Assembly (NCBI GenBank): GCA_003526375.1
Contig: DPDG01000096.1
Coordinates: forward strand, 48,545 to 112,544
From: Lentisphaeria bacterium
GTDB lineage: Bacteria > Verrucomicrobiota > Lentisphaeria > Victivallales > UBA1829
DNA length: 64,000 nucleotides
Direction: 5' to 3'
Each line of letters begins with the position of its first letter. Position 1 is the first letter of the stretch. The notes under the pieces are model-generated. The model was not told the DNA's origin. It was given only the letters and a program-made list of their open reading frames with translations, and ran no database searches. A program made the translations under genes and the position numbers. Positions 17,801 through 26,396 of this stretch are shown here, piece by piece.

Positions 17801-18880
17801 GTAAATTCCCCGCCAGTCGCCGCGCCGATCCTTGCTCCAGCTGCTCAGGCGCAGGCTGTGTTTCCCGAATTTCGCAACTCCGCCGTCAATCACCGGAGCT
17901 CCTTTCTCCCATTTTTCAGGAGTTCCGGCAAACCCCGGGTAAGTAATCCAGCAGGCATTGTCGGAGCCTTGCTCGAATGAGGGATTCATCAGAAGATTTC
18001 CGGACGCATCGCGGTCATAAACCGTCAATGCCTCCAGCTTCTGCCAATCCTGCCCGGCATAAGTTTTGCCGCTTTCGACCACGGTGCCGCGGCGCAGATC
18101 AAGTTTGAACTTGATCGTGCGTCCCGCCTCCCGCAGAGGGCGGAACTGGACATTGAAACGGTTCAAACCGGTAAACGCATTGATGAAGGCTCTGGAAACG
18201 GGAATCACTGAAAAAAGATACTCCGGGCGGTCATCGAAGAAATTCATCGCATCAATCTTCTGCCATGTGGAAAACAACCGCTTTCCGCTATCCACAGGAA
18301 TGACGAAACGTTCTTTCTTTTTTCCCGTCTGATATTCAAACACATGCCCTTGCGCAACTTTCTGCGGAATACTCAGGAAAAGACTCTCATCGCCGATCAG
18401 CGCGCTGTCCTCCGGCGCCGTCTCCACCTTCAGTTCAACTTCCAGAAGCCCGTCCGGCAGCAGACGCGCCGCCTGCACAATTTTTGCGCTCCGCTTTCCG
18501 TCCGGCGTCAGTTTGCACGTTCCGCGCAATTCAAATGCATTATTGGCGAACTTGATCGGTTCCAACTGAAAAAATGCCTTGCTGCCGCTTGAAACAAAAC
18601 CGCCGTTCTGCAATTTGAAGGAATTATTGATGACGAAGATTTCTTCTCCTCCGATCAGCATCCGCCAGCTTCCGTTTTCCGTGATTTCCAGGGAACGGCT
18701 GCCGGAAATGATCCGGTTCCCCTTGATTTCAGGAGTGAAATCACGAATTTCCTTTTTTTCCGTTTTTGCGGCGAACGGCGCCGGCGTCACCTGATCGCTG
18801 GGCAGTTCCGCGGCGCATACGCTCAATCCCAACGTCAGCAGAACTCCCCCCGTCAACATTGATTTTTTCATCATCTGCAT
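14891..18880 (-). CDS. Large secreted multidomain glycoside hydrolase-like protein
   Basis: 1329 residues with a signal peptide (about 1-23, ending CAAE). After a beta-rich region comes a CBM4/9-like jelly-roll starting at NLLMNPSFEQG (about 298-470). A TIM-barrel-like catalytic region follows (about 590-960). RWSMGGEDD (about 707) and LFLPEGGYYN (about 823) are candidate acid/base and nucleophile glutamates in clan GH-A arrangement. A CBM9/DOMON-like domain with LAWDENNLYIRVNVRDD closes the chain (about 1130-1329). Family number and substrate are unknown. Start: ATG 18880 has AAGG close by; the ATG at 18874 has better spacing and is also possible. Confidence 0.8.
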   Translation of the reverse strand: MQMMKKSMLTGGVLLTLGLSVCAAELPSDQVTPAPFAAKTEKKEIRDFTPEIKGNRIISGSRSLEITENGSWRMLIGGEEIFVINNSFKLQNGGFVSSGSKAFFQLEPIKFANNAFELRGTCKLTPDGKRSAKIVQAARLLPDGLLEVELKVETAPEDSALIGDESLFLSIPQKVAQGHVFEYQTGKKKERFVIPVDSGKRLFSTWQKIDAMNFFDDRPEYLFSVIPVSRAFINAFTGLNRFNVQFRPLREAGRTIKFKLDLRRGTVVESGKTYAGQDWQKLEALTVYDRDASGNLLMNPSFEQGSDNACWITYPGFAGTPEKWEKGAPVIDGGVAKFGKHSLRLSSWSKDRRGDWRGIYEAGDVSIFPVPVEPGDYVFSCYVKGNRKGQDISVWAAKTCMPEDVKRGGDRWIALAKTRTEVGGEWRRIVLPVKVPFDMPLVFSMNVTSPTGDGEVWIDGMQLERGSVATAYVNRPVESALLTSAEDHFVETGRPLQARLKVSAEAPGKGKLSVMDFFGNVIYRKEFTFQDGSEIGLPDLKTDRGVFVVRTDYELENGRKTYDFHRFSVMDFMNNTHRLKNLFCIDYSYLSSQADFPAILQRCRQLGMGGKGWFHQEFKETADMYRKFGMDISHTAMCTRGKTNRSHFWIYPNAAMNRAHDRVEPLIKDFRDENPDGKLTEDYLKRFDAAVQARVKAFPWVKRWSMGGEDDAAAPAFAGLSASDEEFSKYVTLQIAFYNAVKKANPEAQVVGGQIPCNASPQSGIHSLERFLKAVDGRVKFDLLAIHIYRESPENPDLDSDLDSILKIMDQYGYEGKQLFLPEGGYYNLYSVPQWGLYKSQWNGINNWMYGPLSYDMGWTEKISAAHDARTWLAALKYGDRVSFVTLALVSSRTFGMDISLTPFAMQKAVNTLAHLLGDSRFRQDIRFAPYVRCYLFEDAQKRPVAAVWSHDPRMDSGAIPAMIASADFGKGLPEIFDFMEGARRPAIGADGRLRFAVGPFPMFFRGRPGTLAEMAKAFTGAVPVSGSDQLPVEMSMRPTAPDRFHIELSNLLSREFRGEMTVNGKVEQVAVAPNEKKNIEQALPEVLRADRMTKEKVTVTIDRKLSDTLEFEGIVCRKITGAPDWNRIPEVPFVNKVKPVSESDFSGSYQLAWDENNLYIRVNVRDDRFFHEEYAAGEKRWNNDSLQIFFDTLLNARLKKTRGFDGDDYDYAVFPDAAGTSARVWRNLQPDIQLTLGTTAPRNKAFEPEIPAKFTRTAGGYVYEAVFPAKYLLPIRLKKGSAFGFSLFVNDRDDAGGNVKSCLTLTPDGTGSYNNPHLWPVMLLWDDK

Positions 18881-18928
18881 TTTCCTTACCTGTTATTCAA
18901 CTGTTTTCAGTCTGCAATCCTGTTGTCA

Positions 18929-19972
18929 TCATTGATTCATCAGATAATTTCTGATCGTTTCCGCCTGCTCCGGCCACTTTTTGATTTCCCGGTCTCCAAG
19001 AATCACGACTCCTTCGATCAGTCCCGCCGTCAGGTATTCGCGTGCCTTGTCCAGCTCATAAATCAGCAGTTCCGGAGGCGTGCCGGCATCGCTCCGACCG
19101 TAATCATGAAGAAAAACCCCCAGCAGAATCGGCTTTCCGGGCAAACTCAGGCGACAAAGCTCAATGGTCTCATCGAAACGCAGAATCTGGTCCTTGCTCC
19201 AGATATAAAGATTGATTCCGTCAACATAAGGCAGAACATAGCGGAAATCCTTATGATTATGGATAAAATCATGCTCGTAGGCGACACACCACATCTTCAG
19301 TTCCGGATTATATTTCTTCAGGGCTCTGGCGCGTGCTTCGAATTTCTCCGGCAGAATGACTTTGTCATAATCAATCATGACATCATCGCACATGGCGCCG
19401 GTGATATTCGGATATTTCAGGGAAAGCCTGCTGAGATATTCCGCATTTTCCTCGTCCGAAGCATACGGCACATCCTCCACTCTGGTGCGGCAATTCGTAT
19501 TGATCTGGCAGATCATTCTTTTATACTTGCTGTGAATGCCGAGCATCTTTTCCGTGGTGGGACCGTAAACATATACCACATTTTCAGCATTGAAATAATC
19601 CGCGCCTCTGATCAGGGTGTCCTCCGCCATCGTTCCTCCCCATGCAGGAGTGGGACCGCCCCAGACCCAGAGATTATCTCCGCCCAGTTTGACAAATCCG
19701 GTGGTGTCAAGTTTCGGCGCGGAGGCAAGAACTTTCAGGATAACTTCATTGAAAGCCGAATTTTCAGGTTCGATTTCTCCGACCCATTCCATATCGAACG
19801 GAGTGATCAGCGGATCATCCTCAACGTATCCCGGCGGACGCGGCGCCGCGGTTGCCGAACGAAGAACAGTTCTCCTTTTCCTGATCTCCTTCTTTTTTTC
19901 ATTCAGCCGTTCTGCCGCCAGACTCAATTCATGAAGCTGGTCCCCCGTCGGTGCAAATTTTACCACATCCAT
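18929..19972 (-). CDS. Putative TIM-barrel glycosidase-like protein, related to the protein at 21237
   Basis: 347 residues without a signal peptide, so probably cytosolic. GAGGAG lies 6 bases before ATG. After a basic helical N-terminus, the motifs LWVWGGPTPAWGG, TGAMCDDVMIDYD (about 196), MWCVAYEHD, DGINLYIWS and GVFLHDYG read like successive strand ends of a (beta/alpha)8 barrel. The neighbour at 21237 repeats the same series (LWLWGQSP, TGGVLDDFLN, LWVVLYAHE, DVVTFWTWH, GCYMWNYG), so the two are paralogues. The shared Asp-Asp and the Glu in YxHE are candidate catalytic residues by inference. I recognise no CAZy family. It shares an operon with an SGNH hydrolase. Confidence 0.7.
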   Translation of the reverse strand: MDVVKFAPTGDQLHELSLAAERLNEKKKEIRKRRTVLRSATAAPRPPGYVEDDPLITPFDMEWVGEIEPENSAFNEVILKVLASAPKLDTTGFVKLGGDNLWVWGGPTPAWGGTMAEDTLIRGADYFNAENVVYVYGPTTEKMLGIHSKYKRMICQINTNCRTRVEDVPYASDEENAEYLSRLSLKYPNITGAMCDDVMIDYDKVILPEKFEARARALKKYNPELKMWCVAYEHDFIHNHKDFRYVLPYVDGINLYIWSKDQILRFDETIELCRLSLPGKPILLGVFLHDYGRSDAGTPPELLIYELDKAREYLTAGLIEGVVILGDREIKKWPEQAETIRNYLMNQ

Positions 19973-20007
19973 TTTCCACTCCTCTCAGTGAATACTCTCT
20001 ATCTTAC

Positions 20008-21213
20008 TTATTCAGCCTGAATGACTGAATTCGCCACAATCTCGCCGATTGCCTGATGTCCGGCGGTATTCGGATGAAGCAGATCCGCCAGAAGGCCCGC
20101 GACTTTCTCTCTGCCGAGAGCGCGCATCGCTCCGTAAAGATCACAGACCGGCAGGCCGCGTCTGTTTCCAATTTCTTTCACTGCATCCGCATAATCGTCC
20201 ATCATATCCCAGCGGTAATATTTTCCGGGAACCGCATTGATCAGCAGAATCGCGCTTCTGCCCTGTGTCTTTGCAATCAGACGGCCGATATACTCATTGA
20301 ATTGCATCGCATACGATGCGCAGCTTTTTCCGGTGCTCTTATCATTTGTCCCGATCAGAATCGTAATCAAATCCGGCGGGGTGTTCCCGATATCGCGTTC
20401 CATCCAGTTCAGAAGATCAATCAGGGTGGCTCCGCCGACGGCATGTGCAGACACGGTGATCCTGTCATTCCGGAACTGTTCCCGCAGTTTTTTCTGCATG
20501 ACCGCACTGTAGGATTCAGCCTGCGGGCTGCGGAGCCGTGCGCCTGCCGTGATGGAGTCTCCGACCGATACAACAGTTACGTTTTTTCCCTCCTTCATGT
20601 TCTTCACGACATCCTGTATTGCCCGCGCCTTCCCGTTATGATCCGCATACTTCGTCGCCGCATCTTCGACCAGCCTGACATCCGCGATGCTGTATTGATG
20701 CGCGGCAACCGGCGCATTGAAATATCCGATTTTCCATTTATTGCCGATCCCTAGAAAATCAATGCCCTCGGGAGTCAGCCCGCCCCTGCCGTTGATTTTG
20801 CCGACGTTCCAGCTCCAGACCGGATTCATGTCCTCCCATGCGACTTTATATTCGGTCCATTCCTTGCTTTCAAGCGGGAAATGCCAGGAAAAACACCATC
20901 CCCAGCGCTGCCCGACGCTGATGCTCCCGAAGTTACCGGAACCATCGCCTTTGACTTTGAACGAGATTCCGTTGAAGTTCCTCCCCTGGTTCCGGTACTG
21001 CCCGAACTTCGCGGGAAGCATCCGGTAAATGCCGCCCGGCGCATGAATCGTAATGCCGGGACGGTCCGCCGTTTTTTCAAATTTCGTATTCGGAGTATAA
21101 GAATCGGATTTCCATGCGGAAAGATCGCTGAAATCTTCCAGCGGCATGGTTGCGGCGCAAAGAGTAAGAGAACCCAGCAATGCGAATATGATTGCGGTTG
21201 TCCGTTTTTTCAT
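20008..21213 (-). CDS. Secreted SGNH/GDSL hydrolase with N-terminal carbohydrate-binding-like domain
   Basis: 401 residues from ATG 21213, where a GGAG and a signal peptide begin (hydrophobic 7-20, cleavage at CAA); the longer frame has neither. Residues about 25-185 form a beta-sandwich-like region. The SGNH part has VGDSITAG (block I, about 219), the glycine of block II near GGATLIDLL, IGTNDKS (block III Asn, about 288) and DLLHPN (block V Asp and His, about 377). These enzymes act as esterases, typically removing acetyl groups from glycans, so it probably de-esterifies the substrate of the operon's glycosidases. Predicted periplasmic or extracellular. Confidence 0.87.
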   Translation of the reverse strand: MKKRTTAIIFALLGSLTLCAATMPLEDFSDLSAWKSDSYTPNTKFEKTADRPGITIHAPGGIYRMLPAKFGQYRNQGRNFNGISFKVKGDGSGNFGSISVGQRWGWCFSWHFPLESKEWTEYKVAWEDMNPVWSWNVGKINGRGGLTPEGIDFLGIGNKWKIGYFNAPVAAHQYSIADVRLVEDAATKYADHNGKARAIQDVVKNMKEGKNVTVVSVGDSITAGARLRSPQAESYSAVMQKKLREQFRNDRITVSAHAVGGATLIDLLNWMERDIGNTPPDLITILIGTNDKSTGKSCASYAMQFNEYIGRLIAKTQGRSAILLINAVPGKYYRWDMMDDYADAVKEIGNRRGLPVCDLYGAMRALGREKVAGLLADLLHPNTAGHQAIGEIVANSVIQAE

Positions 21214-21236
21214 ATTGATGATCTCCAGTAAAACAG

Positions 21237-22049
21237 TTATTTTTCCGGGACGACCTGATCCGCATGTTCCGCGATCCAGCGGCGCGTCCACTCCACTTCC
21301 GGGATTCCGAGATCCGCGATGCAGTTGGAACAGAAGATGATGCCTTCGATCTTTCCGTCCATGACATACCTCAAATAGACTTCGCATTGATGCTTCATCT
21401 GCTCCGGCGTCAGCGGCTTTGACTCCCCGTAGTTCCACATGTAGCACCCGGCAAGATGCCTTTTTCCCGGCGTCATGGCGATGACCGTATCAAGATTCTC
21501 CTCCAGACGGTCCAGTGTTCTTCCGTGCCATGTCCAGAACGTCACCACATCGCACTCCTCAAGATACGGCTTGACCTCCGGCGAAATCTCATGCGCATAA
21601 AGCACGACCCAGAGATCAAGACGCCGCCCGGTTTCCTGGTGCATCCGCTCCCGGAAAAGAGCGACATCCGCCGGAGTGAAAAGCTCCCTGCGGCGCGCAT
21701 TGAGAAAATCATCCAGCACCCCGCCCGTCACATTCGGATATTTCCGCGCCTGGTCAAGAACCTCCTCCAGATCGCCGAGTTTTGCGTCGGTCCGCGACGA
21801 ACCGCCGGAGCCGACCACGGACCACACCACCTGCTTCAGGTGTTTCAGAGCTTCGGACTCCGGGTCAAACGGCGGAGGCGGAAGGTTTTCCATCACCACG
21901 CGGCAGCAGTTCGGAATCCCGAAGAAATCACACCCCTCCGCCGGAGTCATATGATTGACTCCCGGAAGCTGATAACGGTTGTTGCTCTCTCTGTGATGCG
22001 ATCCGGGAGACTGTCCCCAGAGCCATAATCTGTCACGAAGTCTTGTCAT
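21237..22049 (-). CDS. Putative TIM-barrel glycosidase-like protein, paralogue of the one at 18929
   Basis: 270 residues, no signal peptide, first gene of the minus-strand operon. AAGGA sits 7 bases before ATG. It shares the ordered motifs TGGVLDDFLN (about 113), LWVVLYAHE, DVVTFWTWHG, GCYMWNYGES and GIIFCSN with the 347-aa protein two genes downstream but lacks about 75 N-terminal residues. Cys residues (NCCRV) occur near residue 45. No family is recognised; glycosidase-like function is inferred from the barrel-like motif series and the operon. Confidence 0.68.
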   Translation of the reverse strand: MTRLRDRLWLWGQSPGSHHRESNNRYQLPGVNHMTPAEGCDFFGIPNCCRVVMENLPPPPFDPESEALKHLKQVVWSVVGSGGSSRTDAKLGDLEEVLDQARKYPNVTGGVLDDFLNARRRELFTPADVALFRERMHQETGRRLDLWVVLYAHEISPEVKPYLEECDVVTFWTWHGRTLDRLEENLDTVIAMTPGKRHLAGCYMWNYGESKPLTPEQMKHQCEVYLRYVMDGKIEGIIFCSNCIADLGIPEVEWTRRWIAEHADQVVPEK

Positions 22050-22090
22050 TGAAAATCCTTGTTTTTTTAAATCTGCCCTTTGTATTTTTA

Positions 22091-22118
22091 ATTATAAATG
22101 ATATTATTGTTTTGACAA
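22091..22118 (-). promoter_or_regulatory. Promoter of the minus-strand glycosidase operon
   Basis: On the minus strand TTGTCA (22118-22113), 16 bases, TATAAT (22096-22091), about 40 bases before ATG 22049. The -35 overlaps a plus-strand TTGACA at 22112 and a short inverted repeat ATTGT-TTTG-ACAAT (22106-22119), a plausible regulator site between the divergent genes. Confidence 0.65.
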
Positions 22119-22139
22119 TACCATATTTCAGATATTTTA

Positions 22140-23051
22140 ATGTCAAAAGCTAGAAAAACAGGCATATTCTACAGATTCGGCATAAAAGAGATGATCGACA
22201 TTATCAGAAAAGCGAAAATCGTGATGGAAGTTGCGCGGAAGCAGGAACTGGACAGCTTCTGGCAGACAAGGAATTTCAATCCGGTGCGTCTGGTCATTCC
22301 GTTCACGCGCCTCTATTTCCCGCTTTCCGGGGAAGGTTATATGATGTATTCAGGAAAGCAGTATCATCTGCGCCCCGGCTCCCTTTTCCTGATCCCTCCC
22401 TATGCGCCGGTGGAGGTCTCCTGCCCGGAACGGCTCGTGAAATACTGGACGCATTTCAATGTGTTCATGGCGGATTCCGAGGTCGATCTGTTCAACATCG
22501 CGGATACCGTCAACGAACTGCCGGTGCCGGACGTGAAAGAATACTGCATTCTCTTTGAACATCTCACGAAGTGGTATCCGACTTCCCATAGCGAGAAGTA
22601 TTACAAGGTTCCCCCGCTTGCGGAATTCGAGGCGCAGTCGGCGCTGCATCTTCTGCTGGAACCCTTTTACGAAAACATCCTTTCCAATACAAAGAATCTG
22701 GACCGGAGTAATCTGCGCCTTGTCAAACTGCTGAATTACATCGAAAAAAATCTGGACCGCGAACTGACTCTGAAACAGCTTGCAGCTATCGTGCACCTGA
22801 ACCCGACCTATCTCTCCAATCTGTTCAGTGAAAAATTCGGAATCTCCCTGATTCAATACTGCAACAACCGCCGGATCGTGCGCGCAACGGATCTCCTGAT
22901 TCACACGGACTATTCCATCGAAGAAATCGCATGGCGGCAGGGGGCGGAAAGCACAGCCGCATTCTCCCGTCTTTTCAAACGGCATGTGGGCTGTTCTCCG
23001 GTCCGGTTCCGCCAGCTCAAACAGGGCAGGAACACCGGACCGGAGTCATGA
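22140..23051 (+). CDS. AraC family transcriptional regulator
   Basis: 303 residues. The N-terminal half is a cupin-like sensor (PLSGEGYMMYSGKQYHLRPGSLFLIPPYAPVEV). The C-terminal ~100 residues hold two helix-turn-helix units (LTLKQLAAIVHLNPTYLSNLFSEKFG; YSIEEIAWRQGAESTAAFSRLFKRHVGCSPVRFRQ). It is divergent from the six-kb glycosidase operon and is its likely activator, responding to a sugar. The start is uncertain: a TTGACA-15-TATTTT promoter would place transcription start after ATG 22140, making the ATG at 22191 (MIDIIRK) an alternative. Confidence 0.87.
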   Translation: MSKARKTGIFYRFGIKEMIDIIRKAKIVMEVARKQELDSFWQTRNFNPVRLVIPFTRLYFPLSGEGYMMYSGKQYHLRPGSLFLIPPYAPVEVSCPERLVKYWTHFNVFMADSEVDLFNIADTVNELPVPDVKEYCILFEHLTKWYPTSHSEKYYKVPPLAEFEAQSALHLLLEPFYENILSNTKNLDRSNLRLVKLLNYIEKNLDRELTLKQLAAIVHLNPTYLSNLFSEKFGISLIQYCNNRRIVRATDLLIHTDYSIEEIAWRQGAESTAAFSRLFKRHVGCSPVRFRQLKQGRNTGPES

Positions 23052-23057
23052 ATCCCG

Positions 23058-26000
23058 TCAACGATCTCCTTCGGAGGCTGTGAGTTCCATCTCAAGCACG
23101 GCGCCCGCATGGTGCAGGTCAAGAAAACGGGTTTCTTTTTTACCGTGCTTCCAGTGAATACGGAGATTTTTCACGCCTGTCCCGTGGAAACGGAGCCGCG
23201 CACTGTTTTCACAGACGGAAAGAATCTCGGTGTGAACCTCAAAATCCGGTTCAAGCGCCGCAAACGGGAGCAGGGTCAGAAGCAGAGGCACTCTTTCCTG
23301 GACATGCGTCCGGAAAGAATAATCCGGCGTATGAATCCCGACCGTTTTTTCATTGTATTTCGTCCAGTCCGTATTCAGGAGCATCAGGCGCGAACAGCCG
23401 TTTTCCTCCTCCCAGCGGGTCCAGAAGACCTCTCCTGAGGGATCATCCGCGTAAACCGTTCCGCGATGCTCCGCGGCAAGCTTTGCAATCCACGACGCGG
23501 AAACCTTCTGGAGCCGCTCGTGTCCCGGATATGCCCACGCCGTCATCAGGTAGACCTGCCCTTTCCCGAGTCGATGCCGCACAACCAGCGGCTTGCCGTT
23601 CGCGGCGTCCCACGCGACAATCTCCGCTCCGGCAAGCTCCACCTCGGCAAGACGGCAGGGGCCGTCCTCGTCCACGGAACGGCTGGGAAGCGCGGAAAGC
23701 TCCGGTTCGGGAAACGCCTCATGCCCCGCGGCGTTCCATTGTCCGCTGTATTCCCCGCCGGGACCGGTCACTCTGACTCCGCAGAACCCGGAAAGATCGC
23801 CACCGTTCCAGAGCGCAAGATCCTTCCAGTCGTGCAGGAAATCGCGCTTCGTATGCGTGCTGAACTGCGGCAGCCCGGTAAAAAGAGTTCCGCCGTTTTC
23901 AACAAAACTGTACAATTTATCATAATCCCCGGCAATCATCGTGTTCCAGCCGAGATTCAGCAGCAATTCATACTGATTGAAATATCCGCTTTCCGCCTCC
24001 GCCGGCACTTCGTCGAAATCCCCGTAAGGCGTGCCGGAAAAGAAGAAGCGGCGGCGGTCGTAACGCTGGCGCAGCGGATGCGTGTTTGCGCCGGGCATCA
24101 GGACATCCAGAAGCTGGCGGCATTTTTCCGGCTGTCCGTGCCCCCATGCGGAATCGGAATTCCCGAACAGCCCCCACACCGAGTATTCGGGAGTCTGTTC
24201 CACATCACAGATAAAACCGTTGAACGGCGCCGCATAGCGTCCCTCAAGGAATGCGATATTGCGTTTGTTTTTTCCCGTCCGGGGATGCGTCCTGACGAAA
24301 CGGTAAAAGTCGCGCGTCATATCGCGCTTGCCTTTTGTGAGAGCGTCATCCCAGCTCTGCCGCTCCTCCTTGAACAACTGGAACAGGCAGTCTTCTTCGT
24401 AAATCATCGACGCCCCCATCATCCACGGCTGAAAAAGCGAGAGGAAATACATGCCGAGATGCGTTTCAAAATAAGGCTGGACCGCGTGCTGGATCGCGAT
24501 ATGCACCCCCCACTCGCCGGAACCGAGCGATTCCGCCGCCGGACGCGCCTGCGAACAGAGATGCTGGGTATGCGGGACCATCGTCTCCGTGCGGATGAAA
24601 TCGGCTCCCGCAAGGTAACAGTAACGGTGTCCGCCGGACGCATCCCCGAATGCCGCGCGGGGAGCAGCCTTATGGGCGCGGTCGATCTCAATCTTCAGAT
24701 ATTTGAGATAGTGCTCCATTGCCTCTTTCATGTCGCCGGAACTCCACGGCTCTTTCGGGTCGAATGCATAAACGGCTCCGGGCCATTCGTGTCTTCCGAC
24801 GCTGTGCAGGGCATCACCTGCGGCTTTGACCAGTGCGCCGTCTTCAAAATCCGTCGCCGCCTCCACAACGATATGATGTTTCCGGCAGAATTCGCCCCAG
24901 CGCGCCATCAGTGCGGGATCGACGGGAACCGCCTCACGGGAATGCGGGTCTTTCCGCAGAAATGCGCGGAACACCACAAGATTGCCGAGACGGGTCCGCC
25001 ATGTATAATCCAGCAGCCAGTCCATAAAACCGTTTCCGTCATGCGGCACCACGGTCATATCATAACCGACCGTCACCCGCGGAGTTTCGTCCGCCAGCGC
25101 ATAAACCGCCGGAATCACGCCGGAGGAATTGCCGGCTTCGACGACGGCATTCACTCCGGGACGGGATAAAGTGAACTCAAAATCATTCCAGCCGGGTTGA
25201 AGCACGCAATCCACCGCCCCGCCCTGCCAGCGGATCGTGACCTCATCCGGGCAGACCGCGAAAATGCGCCCCGTCAGCGGCTCATTGACCAATGCCCACG
25301 GAGGCAGGGAAAAATCCAGATGATTGTGCGTGCTCTGCTGGAGAATCAGACGGCTGAACAGCAGATAAAACTGCGGATTGCCGTTTCTGATCCCGAATGT
25401 ATGCCTGCCCGGCGCCGCCTGGAAACGCACCCAGACATCTTCCAGCATCTGCATGAATTCATCATGTTCGCGGAAATAGTGGGCAAACTGCACAACCTCC
25501 CTGCCGTCACAGAAAAGAGTCATCGGAAAAGTGTCGTGAATCTGTCTCTCTTTCTCCGGCGTGTAACCGGGCGCCGCCATGCCGACGATATGCAGAATGT
25601 TTTCGACGAAATCCGCTTTCTTCTCCGGGATTTCCGCCTCGAATTCAAGTGTTTCGCCCGGCGCCAGCCATGCGGTGCGCATCCGCGCCCAGTCATGAAC
25701 CGGAAGCGGAAGATCGTCCGCCTCCCAGACCTGCTGTCCGTCTTTCGGCGCGGGGCGGAACCAGAGATAATTTGTACGGGTCACGATCACATGGCATCCG
25801 AGATACTTCGGGCCGACGGGAAATACGATCCTGCCGTTTTCGAGAATATCTTTTGCGGAAAAATCGAATATGCCGGAAAGCGTAGTCAGATGGAACGTCG
25901 CATTCTCATCCGCATCCGCCACGAAACGGACACCGGAAAGCCCCCTGCGCGTGCGGCTCTTCCACTTCGGTTCGGCGAGTTTCGTCTCATGCGCACAATG

Positions 26001-26159
26001 CCCGGGGCCATACCAGATGACCGGGTAGTCCAGTTGATAAGTTTCTTCGATCCTGCCGCCATTGCAGTCCAGCTGTCCATCCCAGAGATAGACGGGATGA
26101 TAATGGCGGCGCGAATACAGATACTGGTATCCCCAGTCGATGCGGAAATCAAGTTTCAT
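23058..26159 (-). CDS. Large glycosidase-like protein of unknown family, no signal peptide
   Basis: 1033 residues. GAGAGGA sits before ATG 26159. The N-terminal ~330 residues are beta-rich. A barrel-like section follows, with VYAFDPKEPWSSGDMKEAMEHYLKYLKIEI (seen in parts near 460-500) and GDASGGHRYCYLAGADFIRTE. A Rossmann-like section about 690-800 (YSFVENGGTLFTGLPQFS near 755) resembles the class I amidotransferase-like domain of GH42-type galactosidases. The C-terminus is beta-rich. This order suggests a distant beta-galactosidase-like enzyme. Absence of a signal peptide implies a cytosolic location. Family and substrate remain unassigned. It has its own promoter and is divergent from the GntR regulator at 26474. 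Confidence 0.72.
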   Translation of the reverse strand: MKLDFRIDWGYQYLYSRRHYHPVYLWDGQLDCNGGRIEETYQLDYPVIWYGPGHCAHETKLAEPKWKSRTRRGLSGVRFVADADENATFHLTTLSGIFDFSAKDILENGRIVFPVGPKYLGCHVIVTRTNYLWFRPAPKDGQQVWEADDLPLPVHDWARMRTAWLAPGETLEFEAEIPEKKADFVENILHIVGMAAPGYTPEKERQIHDTFPMTLFCDGREVVQFAHYFREHDEFMQMLEDVWVRFQAAPGRHTFGIRNGNPQFYLLFSRLILQQSTHNHLDFSLPPWALVNEPLTGRIFAVCPDEVTIRWQGGAVDCVLQPGWNDFEFTLSRPGVNAVVEAGNSSGVIPAVYALADETPRVTVGYDMTVVPHDGNGFMDWLLDYTWRTRLGNLVVFRAFLRKDPHSREAVPVDPALMARWGEFCRKHHIVVEAATDFEDGALVKAAGDALHSVGRHEWPGAVYAFDPKEPWSSGDMKEAMEHYLKYLKIEIDRAHKAAPRAAFGDASGGHRYCYLAGADFIRTETMVPHTQHLCSQARPAAESLGSGEWGVHIAIQHAVQPYFETHLGMYFLSLFQPWMMGASMIYEEDCLFQLFKEERQSWDDALTKGKRDMTRDFYRFVRTHPRTGKNKRNIAFLEGRYAAPFNGFICDVEQTPEYSVWGLFGNSDSAWGHGQPEKCRQLLDVLMPGANTHPLRQRYDRRRFFFSGTPYGDFDEVPAEAESGYFNQYELLLNLGWNTMIAGDYDKLYSFVENGGTLFTGLPQFSTHTKRDFLHDWKDLALWNGGDLSGFCGVRVTGPGGEYSGQWNAAGHEAFPEPELSALPSRSVDEDGPCRLAEVELAGAEIVAWDAANGKPLVVRHRLGKGQVYLMTAWAYPGHERLQKVSASWIAKLAAEHRGTVYADDPSGEVFWTRWEEENGCSRLMLLNTDWTKYNEKTVGIHTPDYSFRTHVQERVPLLLTLLPFAALEPDFEVHTEILSVCENSARLRFHGTGVKNLRIHWKHGKKETRFLDLHHAGAVLEMELTASEGDR

Positions 26160-26191
26160 AAACTGTCCTCTCGAATTGATTGAATGATGTC

Positions 26192-26221
26192 ATAATATGA
26201 TGCGGCAGATCATTTTTTCAA
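26192..26221 (-). promoter_or_regulatory. Promoter of the 1033-aa protein gene
   Basis: Minus strand TTGAAA (26221-26216), 18 bases, TATTAT (26197-26192), 32 bases before the ATG at 26159. Confidence 0.6.
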
Positions 26222-26396
26222 CCGTTCCGGCGGCGCACAGACAGAAAATAACCGATTATGAATCCACGATCCTGATACAAAACATGCAGTCCCGCCGGAG
26301 AATTGAATATACTGCCGGTCTTTCCGCGAAAGAAGGCGCCGCAGTATGGAAATCAGCTTTTTGAATAAATTTTTCCGTTTTCTTTCGAAAAGGGGC

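Noticed and set aside
16280..17980. 566-codon plus-strand frame across the 1329-aa glycosidase
   Set aside because: Antisense to a protein with signal peptide, binding modules and barrel motifs; composition typical of a shadow frame.
23466..25169. 567-codon plus-strand frame within the 1033-aa gene
   Set aside because: Antisense shadow, Arg/His-rich, no ribosome-binding site.
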